Assembly (NCBI RefSeq): GCF_001456355.1
Contig: NZ_CP010271.1
Location: forward strand, 186,001 to 250,000
Reading direction: 5' to 3'
Source: Mycobacteroides saopaulense
Lineage (GTDB): Bacteria; Actinomycetota; Actinomycetes; Mycobacteriales; Mycobacteriaceae
DNA: 64,000 nucleotides
In this document: piece after piece, positions 1 to 8,669 of the stretch
How positions within the stretch are numbered: position 1 is the stretch's first letter
Layout of the letters: the number at the start of each line of letters is the position of its first letter
Translations under genes and position numbers: made by a program
The notes under the pieces: generated by a model
The model's database searches: none
Told to the model about the DNA's origin: nothing
Seen by the model: only the letters and a program-made list of their open reading frames with translations

Positions 1-500
1 TCGAGACCGGCCTTGGTGGAGCCGTAGACGAAGTTGGAGCGGCGCACCCGTTCGCCGGCCACCGAGGACATCGCGATGACCTGACCGAAGCCCTGTGCCT
101 TCATCTTCTGGCCGATCAGCACGCCGACGGAGACGGCGGCGGTGTAGTTGACCTGCGCGCTCAGCACCGCCTTGGCCTGGTTCTGCCAGAGCTCCTCGGC
201 ATCGCCGAGAACTCCGAAGGCGACGATGGCGACATCCACATCGCCCTGTGCCCAAGCGGATTCGATGAGTGCGGGGTGGCTTGTGGTGTCGACGGCGTCG
301 AAGTCCAGATACTCGACCGACTTGGCGCCCGCGGCCTTGATCTGCTCGATGGCCGCCTCCCGCTTGGGCGCGTTCGGCAGGTCGGCCAGGATGACCCGCG
401 CTTTGGCGTTCTCGAGGTAACGCTCGACGATGGCCAGGCCGATCTCCGAGGTGCCGCCCAGCAGCAGGATGGTCTGGGGGTTGCCCGTGGCGTCAATCAT
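1..500 (-). CDS. dprE2: Decaprenylphosphoryl-2-keto-ribose reductase DprE2, 3' end cut by window
   Basis: This is a short-chain dehydrogenase that reduces the keto intermediate made by DprE1 to decaprenyl-phospho-arabinose, the arabinose donor for arabinogalactan and lipoarabinomannan. Visible from an ATG at 500 are the first 166 residues. They show a Rossmann nucleotide motif GGTSEIG near residue 15, a catalytic Ser in MSSVAGE, and the catalytic YxxxK as YGSTK near residue 161. About a third of the usual roughly 255-residue protein lies beyond position 1. It follows dprE1 by 20 bp on the same strand, as in other mycobacteria, so the two are cotranscribed. Confidence 0.95.
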   Translation of the reverse strand, partial: MIDATGNPQTILLLGGTSEIGLAIVERYLENAKARVILADLPNAPKREAAIEQIKAAGAKSVEYLDFDAVDTTSHPALIESAWAQGDVDVAIVAFGVLGDAEELWQNQAKAVLSAQVNYTAAVSVGVLIGQKMKAQGFGQVIAMSSVAGERVRRSNFVYGSTKAGL

Positions 501-520
501 GTTGTCTTCCTTGCTAATTC

Positions 521-1930
521 TCAGAGCAGCTCGAGGCGGCGGGCCATATCGGAGGCGAACACGCCGTGCGGGTCGGCCTTGCGCCGGGTGGCGATCCATT
601 CGTCGACGCGTGGGTACATCTTGTGGAACTTCTCCGCGCTGACCCGTGAGTCCTTGGCGGTGTAGACCCGCCCGCCGAACTCCATGGCGCGGTTGTCCAG
701 CTCGTTGAGGAACTCGTTGACGCCGGGCTTGTTCGGGAAGTCCATGGCGACGTTCCAGCCCTTCATCGGGAAGCTCAGCGGCGCCTTGTTTCCCGGGCCG
801 AAGAGCTTGAAGACGTTCAGTGCCGAGTAGTGGCCCTGGGTCTGGATCCACCGGATGATGCCCTTGAACTCATCGAGCGCGTCGGGTGGCACCAGGAACT
901 GATGCTGCGCGAAACCCTTTGGGCCATAGGCATACTGCCATCCGGTTGTGATGTCGAGCATGTGATAGAACTGCGTCAGGTTGACGATCTTGCCCTGGTA
1001 GTTGCCGCTCATCCGGTAGAACGCCTCGCCGATCGCCATGAGCGACGGCTTGATCATGAAGTTGACCGGGAAGAGGTTCGGGAATCCGGGGAGCTGCGGT
1101 GCGCTGAATTTCAGCGGGTCCTTGGCCAGCTTCGCGGGCAGCTGGTCCAATGTGGCCAGGCTGCCGCGGCTCACGGCCGCGCGACCCAGCTTAGGCGGCG
1201 GATTGATCAGGTCGAACCAGGCGCTGGAGTAGGTGTAGTTGTCCTCGGTGCCGTCCTGGTGCACCGCGATGGTCTCGTCCAGGTCGTGGGTGGCGACACC
1301 GTCGGCGATGAAATATGCGGTCTCGGTGCGGGTCATGGCGATGCGCGCACGCACGACGATGCCCGTCAAGCCGTTACCGCCGACGGTGGCCCAGAACAGC
1401 TCGCTGTCGGGCCCGTCGGGGGTGAGGGTGTGCACGTCGCCGTCGGCCATCAACAGGTCCAGGGACAACACGTGGTTGCCGAAGCTGCCTGCGCTGTGGT
1501 GGTTCTTGCCGTGGATGTCCGATCCGATGGCACCGCCCACGGTCACCTGCCGGGTACCCGGCAGCACCGGCACCCACAGGCCGAACGGCAACGCGGCCTT
1601 CATCAGCTGATCCAGGCTCACGCCCGCGTCCACGTCGGCGACCGCCGTCTCGGCGCTGATCGCGTGCACCTTGTTCAGCGATGTCATGTCGACGACGATC
1701 CCGCCGCCGTTGCACGCGTGATCGCCGTAGGAGCGGCCCAGACCGCGTGCGACGATGCCGCGGCGCAGGTGGTCTGGGCTGCTGGAGCTGGCGTCGGCGA
1801 CCCTGCGGACCGCCTCGGCAATGACGTCGACATCGGGGGTGGAGAGCACGTGCGCCACGGTGGGGGCGGTACCGCCGAAGCCGGTGAGGGCGCGCGGAGT
1901 GAGAGGTAGCTCGGACTTCGGAGTTGTCAT
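521..1930 (-). CDS. dprE1: Decaprenylphosphoryl-beta-D-ribose oxidase DprE1
   Basis: FAD-dependent oxidase that, with DprE2, epimerises decaprenyl-phospho-ribose to the arabinose form at the cell envelope. The 469-residue protein has the FAD-binding half (RGLGRSYGD near residue 63, [17 protein letters not shown] near 130-145) and a C-terminal substrate domain. The segment that in M. tuberculosis carries the benzothiazinone-reactive cysteine (GWNICVDFP) reads GWNVAMDFP here, so residue 395 is alanine (codon 746-748). The ATG at 1930 gives the family length. A GtrA gene lies 20 bp upstream. Identification is secure; drug insensitivity is inferred from the substitution. Confidence 0.97.
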   Translation of the reverse strand: MTTPKSELPLTPRALTGFGGTAPTVAHVLSTPDVDVIAEAVRRVADASSSSPDHLRRGIVARGLGRSYGDHACNGGGIVVDMTSLNKVHAISAETAVADVDAGVSLDQLMKAALPFGLWVPVLPGTRQVTVGGAIGSDIHGKNHHSAGSFGNHVLSLDLLMADGDVHTLTPDGPDSELFWATVGGNGLTGIVVRARIAMTRTETAYFIADGVATHDLDETIAVHQDGTEDNYTYSSAWFDLINPPPKLGRAAVSRGSLATLDQLPAKLAKDPLKFSAPQLPGFPNLFPVNFMIKPSLMAIGEAFYRMSGNYQGKIVNLTQFYHMLDITTGWQYAYGPKGFAQHQFLVPPDALDEFKGIIRWIQTQGHYSALNVFKLFGPGNKAPLSFPMKGWNVAMDFPNKPGVNEFLNELDNRAMEFGGRVYTAKDSRVSAEKFHKMYPRVDEWIATRRKADPHGVFASDMARRLELL

Positions 1931-1950
1931 CGGTAATTGAGCGTAGCGGC

Positions 1951-2364
1951 TCAGCGGATCCGGAAGATCACCGCGCGCTGGACGACGAAGTTGATGACGG
2001 TTGCCGTCCCCTGGGCGATGACAAAGGCCACGGGCACCCGCCACGGCTTGTCCTCAAACTGCATGTAGAACACGTAGTTGATGCCGACCTGGACGGCGTA
2101 GGTCAGGCCGTAGAGCGCCATCACCGCGATGAATCGGGCCCGACTGGGCTCGGCCTGGAAGGTCCAACGCCGGTTGATCAGATACGCGGTGGTGGTGCCC
2201 GCCACGAAGCTGATGGATTTGGCGATGTTGACCTGCAGGCCGAAGTGCAGCAACAGCACGTACAGCCCGAAGTCGACGATGGCCGAGAGTCCGCCGGTGA
2301 TGACGAAACGGGTCGCTTGGGTGGTCAGCGACAGCGGCGCCGGCTCGGCTGGGGCATCTGACAC
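1951..2364 (-). CDS. GtrA-family membrane protein (Rv3789-like)
   Basis: A 137-residue protein with four predicted membrane helices in the GtrA fold. It has the usual helix-1 pattern ([16 protein letters not shown], residues 20-35) and a basic cytoplasmic loop (INRRWTF). GtrA proteins handle polyprenyl-linked sugars; the mycobacterial homologue beside dprE1 is implicated in arabinogalactan assembly, although a flippase role is debated. The GTG at 2364 is supported by a TAGGCT box 7 nt upstream, which would give a leaderless mRNA. It sits 20 bp before dprE1, so it is probably the first gene of the gtrA-dprE1-dprE2 transcript. Confidence 0.9.
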   Translation of the reverse strand: MSDAPAEPAPLSLTTQATRFVITGGLSAIVDFGLYVLLLHFGLQVNIAKSISFVAGTTTAYLINRRWTFQAEPSRARFIAVMALYGLTYAVQVGINYVFYMQFEDKPWRVPVAFVIAQGTATVINFVVQRAVIFRIR

Positions 2365-2371
2365 GGGCCAG

Positions 2372-2377
2372 AGCCTA
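2372..2377 (-). promoter_or_regulatory. -10 element for gtrA-dprE1-dprE2
   Basis: On the minus strand TAGGCT is followed by seven bases and the GTG of the GtrA gene. This is the TAnnnT plus 6-7 nt spacing of mycobacterial leaderless promoters. It lies in the 15-bp gap after the methyltransferase stop. No clear -35 box was seen. Confidence 0.5.
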
Positions 2378-2379
2378 TG

Positions 2380-3141
2380 TCAGGCCGCCTCGCGGAGCTC
2401 TAGACGCACCGCCGCGCCCACGCGCATCAGTTCGGTGCGCACCGGCAGCACGCCGGTCAGCCCGCGCATCCGGCGCAGCCGCGATTGGCTCAGGTGGTAG
2501 TTCAGCTTCCGCGGTTCGACATGGGCGACGTGGAAGCGTCGGGCCAGCGCGCGGTCGTACTCGCGGCGGCCGCGATAGAAGGTCTTGTGCTCCAAGAATG
2601 GGCCCATGCTGGTCCACCATTCGTCGAACGAGGACGTGGTGTCGGCGAATCTGGCCCGGGGATAGAACGCGCGCGACCAGCGTTCGCGGTAACGCGGTGG
2701 CAGTCGGTGCACGTAGGGGACGCCCAGGTGTGCCTCGCTGATCAGTTCCTTGGTGGGAAACAGATGGATGTGGACACCTCCGGGCTTGGTGATGCGGGCC
2801 AGCTCGTCGACAACGCCGTCGAGCTGTTCGACGTGTTCGAGTACCTGGTTGGAGCACACGAAATCGAAGGTGTGATCGTCGAACGGCAGCGCCTTGCCCG
2901 GCTCTAGCAGCTTGATCCGCTGACGGGTGGTTTCGGGGATCACCTCTTTGCCGTCGTGGGCGTAGATCTCGCCCTCTCCGTAGTACGTATCGGCGCCCCA
3001 GAAGTCGGCGTCACCGCTCTGTTGGGAGTGCGTGATCAGTCTGCCGTTGCCGCAGCCGAAATCCAGGGCGGTCAGCACCCTGCCCCGGCTTGCGCATTGT
3101 TGCCGATACTCGTCAAAGAGCCAGTGTTCGTTGGGAAGCAC
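2380..3141 (-). CDS. Class I SAM-dependent methyltransferase
   Basis: A 253-residue soluble methyltransferase. Motif I is DFGCGNGRL (residues 27-35), a later acidic loop is present, and the motif IV-like segment FDFVCSNQVLEHVEQ (near residue 110) is typical of class I enzymes that act on small molecules or lipids. The start is GTG at 3141; no better start was seen and the ribosome binding site is poor. It is 15 bp upstream of the gtrA-dprE1-dprE2 genes on the same strand, so a role in envelope lipid or sugar methylation is possible, but the substrate cannot be read from sequence. Confidence 0.8.
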   Translation of the reverse strand: MLPNEHWLFDEYRQQCASRGRVLTALDFGCGNGRLITHSQQSGDADFWGADTYYGEGEIYAHDGKEVIPETTRQRIKLLEPGKALPFDDHTFDFVCSNQVLEHVEQLDGVVDELARITKPGGVHIHLFPTKELISEAHLGVPYVHRLPPRYRERWSRAFYPRARFADTTSSFDEWWTSMGPFLEHKTFYRGRREYDRALARRFHVAHVEPRKLNYHLSQSRLRRMRGLTGVLPVRTELMRVGAAVRLELREAA

Positions 3142-3257
3142 CGGCAGAGCTTCGCATAGTCTGGTTAAGGGCGTGATCCAAAGATGGCGGGCGGGGTCTT
3201 TCGCGCCCGGGTAGGGTCGCGAAGGATTGCTGGAACATCGACGCGTGAGGGGCAGCT

Positions 3258-3377
3258 ATGACGACTCCAGGGCACGGCAGGCATGAGCGGGCCGAGGGTG
3301 AGGGCGTTGATCCGCTGATCGACTTGTCACGTGATCCGAACCCCGGAGTCGCCGATCACGCCAAGGACGACGAGTAA
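3258..3377 (+). CDS. Small hypothetical protein, 39 residues
   Basis: A short open frame, ATG at 3258 to TAA at 3377, preceded by a good Shine-Dalgarno-like GAGGGG six bases before the ATG. The peptide is very hydrophilic and acidic (MTTPGHGRHERAEGEG at the start, HAKDDE at the end), without membrane or signal segments, and likely disordered. It lies between the minus-strand methyltransferase and the dihydroxyacetone kinase, 37 bp before the latter. I do not recognise a family. The ribosome binding site argues that it is translated, but comparative evidence is lacking. Confidence 0.45.
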   Translation: MTTPGHGRHERAEGEGVDPLIDLSRDPNPGVADHAKDDE

Positions 3378-3414
3378 GCGCTCGCACTCGGTGCGGGAGT
3401 CATAGCGTGACCGC

Positions 3415-5079
3415 ATGGCTTCCTCTCGGAACTTCCTGAACGCGCCCGAGCGCTTCATCCCGGATTCGTTGCGTGGGCTGGTGGCGGCGACCGCCGACCT
3501 CCGTTGGAATCGCGAACACGGCTACCTGATCAGGGATTCGCCGTTGCCGCAGGGCCAGGTGGCCATCGTCTCGGGTGGTGGCTCCGGTCATGAGCCGCTG
3601 CATGCGGGCTTCATCGGTCACGGCATGCTGACCGCTGCCTGTCCCGGCCTGATCTTCACCTCCCCGAATGCCCTGCAGATCGCGGGAGCCACCGTGGCCG
3701 CCGATGCCGGTGGGGGCGTGCTGCACGTGGTGAAGAACTACACCGGCGATGTGATGAACTTTTCCATCGCACGCCAGATCGCCGCGGAATCCGCTGTGCG
3801 TACCGATGTGGTTCTGGTCGACGACGACGTTGCCACGGATACCGCGGACGCCGGTAAACCCGGCAGGCGCGGGACGGCCGCCACCGTGGTCGTCGAAAAG
3901 CTCTGTGGGGCCGCGGCCGTACGCGGGGACGACTTGGCCGCGGTGGCCGCACTCGGCCGTCGGGTGGCGGCGGCGGCCCGCAGCATGGCGGTGGCGCTCG
4001 CCCCCTGCACCGTCCCGGGCTCGGTGGTCCCGTCATTCGACCTGCCCGACGGCGCGATGGAAATCGGGATCGGGATTCACGGGGAGCGCGGTGTCGATCG
4101 CGCGCCGGTCGCCACGGCATCGGACATCGTGGCGGCGTTGTTGCCCCGCATCTTGCCCGAGGCCGGGGTGAAGCATGGCGACGAGGTGATCGTCGTGGTG
4201 AATGGCCTCGGGGCCACACATTCGCTGGAGCTCAATCTGCTCTTCGGTGAGGTGGCTGCGCAGCTGTGGGCCGCGGGAATCGTGGTGGCCCGAAGTCTGG
4301 TCGGCAGCTTCGTGACCGCGCTGGACATGGCGGGCGCGTCGCTGACGGTGGTGCGTGCGGATCCCGAGATGGTCGAGCTGTGGGATGCGCCCACCGGTGC
4401 TCCGGCGTGGCCGGCGGTGACGGGCCCGCGGGTTGCCGAGCTCACCGACGGCACGATCGTCGAGCCCGACGACCGTGCCGATCGCGGGGAGGAAAACCGC
4501 TGGCTCTCGGCGTTTGTGGAGCGGGTACGCGAGTCCGTGGCGGCACTCACCGAACTCGATCGGAGGGCGGGCGACGGCGACTTCGGCACCAACATGGCTG
4601 CCGCGCTGCGGCATTACGTGCTGCCGTTGCGCGGAACCGACGCCGAGGTGTTGTTGGCCTTGTCGACGTCGTACTTCGTGAGGGCGGGTGGCACCTCCGG
4701 TGCGGTGTTCGGCACGTTCTTCCGTGCGCTGTACGCCGGGCTGGCCGAGGAACCGTGGTCTACGCACCTGCTTGCGCGCGCGGTCCGTCAGGCGCTGGAT
4801 CAGATCCAGGCCCTCGGCGGAGCGCGTGTGGGGGACAAGACCGTCGTCGACGCCGTGTCGCCGGCGGCCGACGCCCTCGACGACGCCGCGCAACGGAAAC
4901 GCTCGCTTACCGCCGCGCTCCGGTCCGCGGCCGATGCGGCATCGGCCGGGGTGGAGGCCACCAAGGACTCACGGGCCGCCCGTGGCCGTGCCAGCTATGT
5001 GGGCGATGCGGCGCGTGGCGTCGAAGATCCCGGTGCTCTGGTCATGTCGTGGTTCTTCGAGGCCGCGGCCGACAGGTGA
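3415..5079 (+). CDS. Single-chain ATP-dependent dihydroxyacetone kinase (DhaK-DhaL fusion)
   Basis: This 554-residue kinase phosphorylates dihydroxyacetone to DHAP. The DhaK half (about 1-330) contains the GGGSGHEPLHAGF loop and GIGIHGERG, whose histidine is the one that binds substrate covalently in this family. The DhaL half (about 355-554) has the nucleotide/Mg motif GDGDFGTNM and GGTSGAVFG. Fusion of both domains marks the ATP-dependent type rather than the PTS-dependent type, where the domains are separate proteins. A TAGCGT box 6 nt before the ATG suggests a leaderless mRNA. It converges on a hydrolase 7 bp away. Confidence 0.93.
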   Translation: MASSRNFLNAPERFIPDSLRGLVAATADLRWNREHGYLIRDSPLPQGQVAIVSGGGSGHEPLHAGFIGHGMLTAACPGLIFTSPNALQIAGATVAADAGGGVLHVVKNYTGDVMNFSIARQIAAESAVRTDVVLVDDDVATDTADAGKPGRRGTAATVVVEKLCGAAAVRGDDLAAVAALGRRVAAAARSMAVALAPCTVPGSVVPSFDLPDGAMEIGIGIHGERGVDRAPVATASDIVAALLPRILPEAGVKHGDEVIVVVNGLGATHSLELNLLFGEVAAQLWAAGIVVARSLVGSFVTALDMAGASLTVVRADPEMVELWDAPTGAPAWPAVTGPRVAELTDGTIVEPDDRADRGEENRWLSAFVERVRESVAALTELDRRAGDGDFGTNMAAALRHYVLPLRGTDAEVLLALSTSYFVRAGGTSGAVFGTFFRALYAGLAEEPWSTHLLARAVRQALDQIQALGGARVGDKTVVDAVSPAADALDDAAQRKRSLTAALRSAADAASAGVEATKDSRAARGRASYVGDAARGVEDPGALVMSWFFEAAADR

Positions 5080-5086
5080 TCGCCGC

Positions 5087-5911
5087 TCACACGCGTTGGG
5101 CGGCGAATGCCTCGATCTCTCGCACCATCAGTTCGGGCTGGTCCTCGCTGACAAAGGTGTAGCTGTCGGGCACCTCGACGAGTTTCGCGTCGGGCAGCAG
5201 CGCCGCCCAGCGCTCGGCGTGTGCGAATGGGAAGAACGGCAGCTTGCGCGGCCACAGCAGCAGCACCGGCTTGTCAAAGCCACGCAGAGTCTCGGCTGCG
5301 GCCAGGGTGTCGCGGTTGTCGATACCGCGCAGGAAGGCCCGCACGTCGCGCCGCACGGCCTTGTCCGCGAGCAGCGGCCGCACCCATTCACCGAGCACCT
5401 CGTCGGGGATCGAGTGTTTGGCGAGCGTGTTTCCGAGCGCCCGCCGTGCCCACTTCAGCTTGAAGGGGCGCAACACGAAGTCGGTACCCGGCACGCGCGC
5501 CCAGTATTGGAAGACGCGTATCGACAGCGGCAAGAAGTTGTCGAAGGAATCGCAGGGCGTGAGGACCACCCGGCCGATTCGGTCGCTCCCGCCGGCGAGC
5601 AGCAGCTGGGTGATGGCTCCGCCCGTATCGGTGGCGACGACGGTCACGTCGTGCAGATCGAGGCCGCCGATCAGCTCGCGGACCAGTCCGGCGACCGATC
5701 GTGGAGTGAGCTCGGCGCCGGGATGCATCGGGGCCTTGTGTGCGCCGAGCGGAAGATCCGGCGCGATGCAACGAAAGCGCTCGCTCAGTGGGTCGATGAT
5801 CTTGCGCCACATGGTCCCGGTGACGAAGAGCCCGTGCACGAAGACGATCGGCGGACCGTCTCCGCTGTCGCGATAGTGGATGGGACCGGCGGAGGACTCG
5901 AAGGTAGGCAT
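5087..5911 (-). CDS. Alpha/beta-hydrolase-fold enzyme
   Basis: A 274-residue hydrolase with the oxyanion-loop motif FVHGLFVTG near residue 30. The nucleophile elbow reads VVATDTGGAI near residue 105, so the nucleophile position holds Asp (T-D-T-G-G) rather than the usual Ser. Asp nucleophiles are found in haloalkane dehalogenase- and epoxide hydrolase-like members, so an ester hydrolase assignment is not safe. The start at 5911 is preferred over an upstream frame extension because homology begins there (MPTFESSAGPIHYRD). It lies 63 bp downstream of a MocR regulator on the same strand and may be cotranscribed. Confidence 0.82.
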   Translation of the reverse strand: MPTFESSAGPIHYRDSGDGPPIVFVHGLFVTGTMWRKIIDPLSERFRCIAPDLPLGAHKAPMHPGAELTPRSVAGLVRELIGGLDLHDVTVVATDTGGAITQLLLAGGSDRIGRVVLTPCDSFDNFLPLSIRVFQYWARVPGTDFVLRPFKLKWARRALGNTLAKHSIPDEVLGEWVRPLLADKAVRRDVRAFLRGIDNRDTLAAAETLRGFDKPVLLLWPRKLPFFPFAHAERWAALLPDAKLVEVPDSYTFVSEDQPELMVREIEAFAAQRV

Positions 5912-5974
5912 GCCCCGACTCTCGCCGTGACCTGCTGCCACGACGAGGCATGGCACTGCCAGACAGTGCCACCG

Positions 5975-7408
5975 TCACAGGCCGGCGGCTTCCAGGACAC
6001 CGCACAACGCCTCGACGGCCGGTCCGAAACCGTGATCGGCGGGTGTGCCGAAGCTGACCACCACGCCATCCGGATCGGGGATGTGTGGGCCGGCGAGCGG
6101 GTGGCGCAGCCGGGAGAGTCCCGCCAGCGCCACACCCGCCTCCGCGGCGCGATACAGCACATCGGGCTCGGCCCCGTCGGGCAGTGTCAGCAGCAGATGC
6201 AGTCCCGCCGACAGTCCCCGGACGCCGACGTCGTAGTCGGCGAGACGTTCCATGAGCAGGTCGCGGCGGCGCCGATATCGGGTGCGCATTCGCCGGATAT
6301 GCCGGTCGTAGTGGCCACCCGCAATGAAGTCCGCCATGGTCAGCTGCGAGATCGCATCGACGTACCACTGTCCGCCGCCCGCGGCCGCGACGGCGGTATC
6401 CACCAGTTCCGGGGGCAGCACCATCCAGCCCAGGCGCAGCACGGGCGTCAGGCTCTTGCTTGCCGAGCCGAGGTATACGACGCGATCGGGATCCAGACTC
6501 TGCAGCGCACCGACGGGTTGACGGTCGTAGCGGAACTCGCCGTCGTAGTCGTCTTCCAGAACGTAGGAGTCGGTGCGACGTGCCCACTGCACCACCGCGG
6601 TGCGCCGAGCCGGGTGCAGCGGAAGTCCGTGCGGAAAGTGGTGGGCCGGGGTGACCAGGGCGGCACGCACATCGAAGTCTTCCAAGTCGTCCACCACCGC
6701 ACCCGCGTCGTCGAATCCGATCGGTGTGCTGGTGCCGCCCGTCGCCTCGATGCAGTCGCGAAAGATGAACAGGCCGTAGGCCTCCACGGCGATCGGCTGG
6801 GTCAGGCCATACATCCGGGTCAGGATTTCCACGGCATGGCGGGTGCCCGCGCAGATGACGACCGAATCGGGTGTGGTCCGCACGCCGCGCACCCGCGCCA
6901 CGTATTCGGATACAGCCGAACGTAATTCGTGACGTCCGCGCGGGTCCCCGGCGCGCAGGGCCTCGTGAGGTGCGCTGCTCAGTGCGCGGCGGGCCGAAGC
7001 AAGCCAGTCGGCACGCGGGAACGCGGTGACATCGCCGGAGCCGGGCATGAGGTTGTGCGGTGGGGGCGAGCCCGCACCGCGCGGCCGTGGCGGCAGTTGA
7101 TTCTGTCCGCGATTGACTACCCGGGTTCCCGAGCCCTGGCGCGATTCGAGCCAACCCTCGGCGGCGAGTTCGGAGTAGGCCTCGGCGACGGTGTTGCGCG
7201 CCAGTCCCAGGTCTGATGCCAGGGTGCGTGACGGCGGCAGCATCGAGCCCACCGTCAGGCGCCCGGATCTGATGGCATCGCGCAGCGCGGAGATCAGCAG
7301 CTCGCGTACTCCCCGGGTTCCCGGGGTGATGGTGTGCCGCAGGTCGAGATGCAGGTCGTGGCTGAGGGGCCGCGTCTCCGACGCACTCGAATTGGCCCAT
7401 GAATTCAC
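5975..7408 (-). CDS. MocR-type regulator (GntR winged helix fused to class I aminotransferase domain)
   Basis: This 477-residue regulator has an N-terminal GntR-type helix-turn-helix (about 32-100; LPPSRTLASDLGLARNTVAEAY). It is followed by an aminotransferase-fold sensor domain with the PLP lysine in GSASKS near residue 316. MocR proteins bind PLP adducts and often control vitamin B6 or amine metabolism. The start is GTG at 7408. It is divergent from an AhpD-like gene, and the 50-bp gap plus the first codons carry a 15-bp direct repeat that is a likely operator. Its ligand is unknown. Confidence 0.9.
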   Translation of the reverse strand: MNSWANSSASETRPLSHDLHLDLRHTITPGTRGVRELLISALRDAIRSGRLTVGSMLPPSRTLASDLGLARNTVAEAYSELAAEGWLESRQGSGTRVVNRGQNQLPPRPRGAGSPPPHNLMPGSGDVTAFPRADWLASARRALSSAPHEALRAGDPRGRHELRSAVSEYVARVRGVRTTPDSVVICAGTRHAVEILTRMYGLTQPIAVEAYGLFIFRDCIEATGGTSTPIGFDDAGAVVDDLEDFDVRAALVTPAHHFPHGLPLHPARRTAVVQWARRTDSYVLEDDYDGEFRYDRQPVGALQSLDPDRVVYLGSASKSLTPVLRLGWMVLPPELVDTAVAAAGGGQWYVDAISQLTMADFIAGGHYDRHIRRMRTRYRRRRDLLMERLADYDVGVRGLSAGLHLLLTLPDGAEPDVLYRAAEAGVALAGLSRLRHPLAGPHIPDPDGVVVSFGTPADHGFGPAVEALCGVLEAAGL

Positions 7409-7427
7409 GGCCGAATTGAACCATGAA
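7389..7427. promoter_or_regulatory. Direct repeat, likely MocR operator
   Basis: GAATTGGCCCATGAA (7389-7403) and GAATTGAACCATGAA (7413-7427) match at 13 of 15 bases and start 24 bp apart, about two helical turns. Direct repeats spaced by helical turns are typical operators of dimeric MocR regulators. The first copy lies inside the first codons of the MocR gene, the second between the divergent genes, which suits autoregulation. Confidence 0.5.
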
Positions 7428-7458
7428 AGTGGGCCTTTACGGCTTTAGCGTTGAGGGC

Positions 7459-7935
7459 ATGACGCACACAATCGAACACACACTGACGACTCCACGAATC
7501 CGCATGGAGAAGGTCTCCCCCGAGGTGTACGAGGCCATGATGGCCCTGAGTATCGCCTCGGCCAAGGACGTCGAGCCGAGTCTGGCCGAGCTCATCAAGA
7601 TCCGCGCATCACAGCTCAACCACTGCGCGTTCTGCCTCGACATGCACACCCACGATGCGCGCAAGCAGGGCGAGACCGAACAGCGCATCTACCTGTTGAA
7701 CGCCTGGGCCGAGGCCGGCGACATCTACACGGAACGGGAGAAGGCAGCGCTGGCCCTCACCGAGGAGGCGACCGTTCTTTCCGCAGGTGAGCACGTGTCC
7801 GACGCCACCTATGCGCGTGCGGCGGAGGTGTTCACCGACCGCGAGCTGGGACAGATCATCGGGATGATCCTGACGATCAACGCGTGGAATCGCATCGCTG
7901 TCACTACCCGCAACGCACCTCCTCGCCGTGGATAG
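7459..7935 (+). CDS. AhpD-like carboxymuconolactone decarboxylase family protein
   Basis: A 158-residue helical protein of the CMD/AhpD superfamily. The diagnostic redox motif is present as NHCAFCLDMH (near residue 53-62), with the CxxC and downstream histidine used by AhpD-type peroxidase/reductase proteins. The ATG at 7459 is chosen because TAGCGT ends 7 nt before it, giving a leaderless mRNA; an in-frame ATG 36 nt upstream is less likely. It is divergent from the MocR regulator and is probably its target. Small thiol peroxidase or disulfide reductase activity is inferred from family only. Confidence 0.85.
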   Translation: MTHTIEHTLTTPRIRMEKVSPEVYEAMMALSIASAKDVEPSLAELIKIRASQLNHCAFCLDMHTHDARKQGETEQRIYLLNAWAEAGDIYTEREKAALALTEEATVLSAGEHVSDATYARAAEVFTDRELGQIIGMILTINAWNRIAVTTRNAPPRRG

Positions 7936-7960
7936 CTTTGCCACATTCTTTCCAGTCGGC

Positions 7961-7989
7961 GTGACAGAAGCGTGATCGTTTCGTAATCT
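7961..7989 (+). promoter_or_regulatory. Housekeeping-type promoter with -35 and -10 boxes
   Basis: GTGACA at 7961-7966 and TAATCT at 7984-7989 are separated by exactly 17 bp. The -10 box ends 6 nt before the GTG at 7996, so transcription would start at or near the start codon. This is the clearest complete promoter seen in the window. Confidence 0.65.
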
Positions 7990-7995
7990 GACCAG

Positions 7996-8625
7996 GTGCT
8001 CTTGGCGAGATGGCGTGCGAAGGACGGGAAGAAGAGGCCCGCGATGCCGCCCTCGCGCCTCGCGGGTCTGGCGCTGTCACTCGTTGCCGGTGCCGCCGTC
8101 ATGGGGGTTGTGAGCGAAGTCGGCAAGCCCGACGTTCAGCTTTCGATCAAGCCCGAGCAGCAGGCGATCGCGCTCATTGCCGACCTGCCGCGGGCGCAGC
8201 GTGACCGGCGCTACGTCTCGGCCGAGGCATTGGCGTTGGAGGCCAGGGCCAGAGCCATCAAGCCCTGCTCGACGGTCTTGGCGGGCGCTCAGCCCGCGGT
8301 GGCGCAGGCGGGAAACTTCCTCAAGGGGATGTTCGGCATCGGTGACATCGGCGGTGCGAACGGCCGCGGTGGCGGTGGCGATCATGGTCGCGGATTGGCC
8401 CTGGACTTCATGACGAGTTCCAACTCCACGGGTACCGCTCTTGCGAATTTTGTTCTCGCCAACCGTGATCGGTTGGGCGTGACCTACGTGATCTGGCAGC
8501 AGCGTTATAACGACGGCAATGGCTGGTCGATGATGGAAAACCGCGGCAGCCCGACCGCCAACCACATGGATCACGTGCACGTGTCGTTCCGGGCCGGCGC
8601 CAAGCCGCCGGCCGTCAACTGCTGA
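7996..8625 (+). CDS. Membrane-anchored or secreted M15-like (ARB_07466 family) protein
   Basis: A 209-residue protein with a basic N-terminus and one hydrophobic segment (residues 21-40), then an extracytoplasmic domain. The C-terminal domain has DHGRGLALDFM and HMDHVHVSF, the His/Asp pattern used for zinc in the peptidase M15-like fold. Mycobacterial relatives are thought to be cell-wall associated, but catalytic activity has not been generally shown. The GTG start fits a leaderless promoter with a full -35 and -10. It stands alone between the AhpD-like gene and the PAP2 fusion. Confidence 0.78.
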   Translation: MLLARWRAKDGKKRPAMPPSRLAGLALSLVAGAAVMGVVSEVGKPDVQLSIKPEQQAIALIADLPRAQRDRRYVSAEALALEARARAIKPCSTVLAGAQPAVAQAGNFLKGMFGIGDIGGANGRGGGGDHGRGLALDFMTSSNSTGTALANFVLANRDRLGVTYVIWQQRYNDGNGWSMMENRGSPTANHMDHVHVSFRAGAKPPAVNC

Positions 8626-8669
8626 CGGATAGCCGCCGCCCGGACTCCATGCGGGATATGTTGGGCCGC

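Noticed and set aside
830..1909. A 359-codon plus-strand frame opposite dprE1
   Set aside because: dprE1 is unmistakable on the minus strand; the plus-strand product has the Arg/His/Val-rich composition of an antisense shadow.
4688..6925. A 745-codon open frame on the plus strand
   Set aside because: It runs in a shifted frame through the DhaL end and antisense to the hydrolase and MocR genes. High GC keeps such frames open. The translation is Arg/His/Gly-rich and matches no family, while the other frames show clear enzymes.
5388..7424. A 678-codon minus-strand frame over the MocR region
   Set aside because: Shifted frame of the MocR and hydrolase genes, Arg-rich with no recognisable domain.
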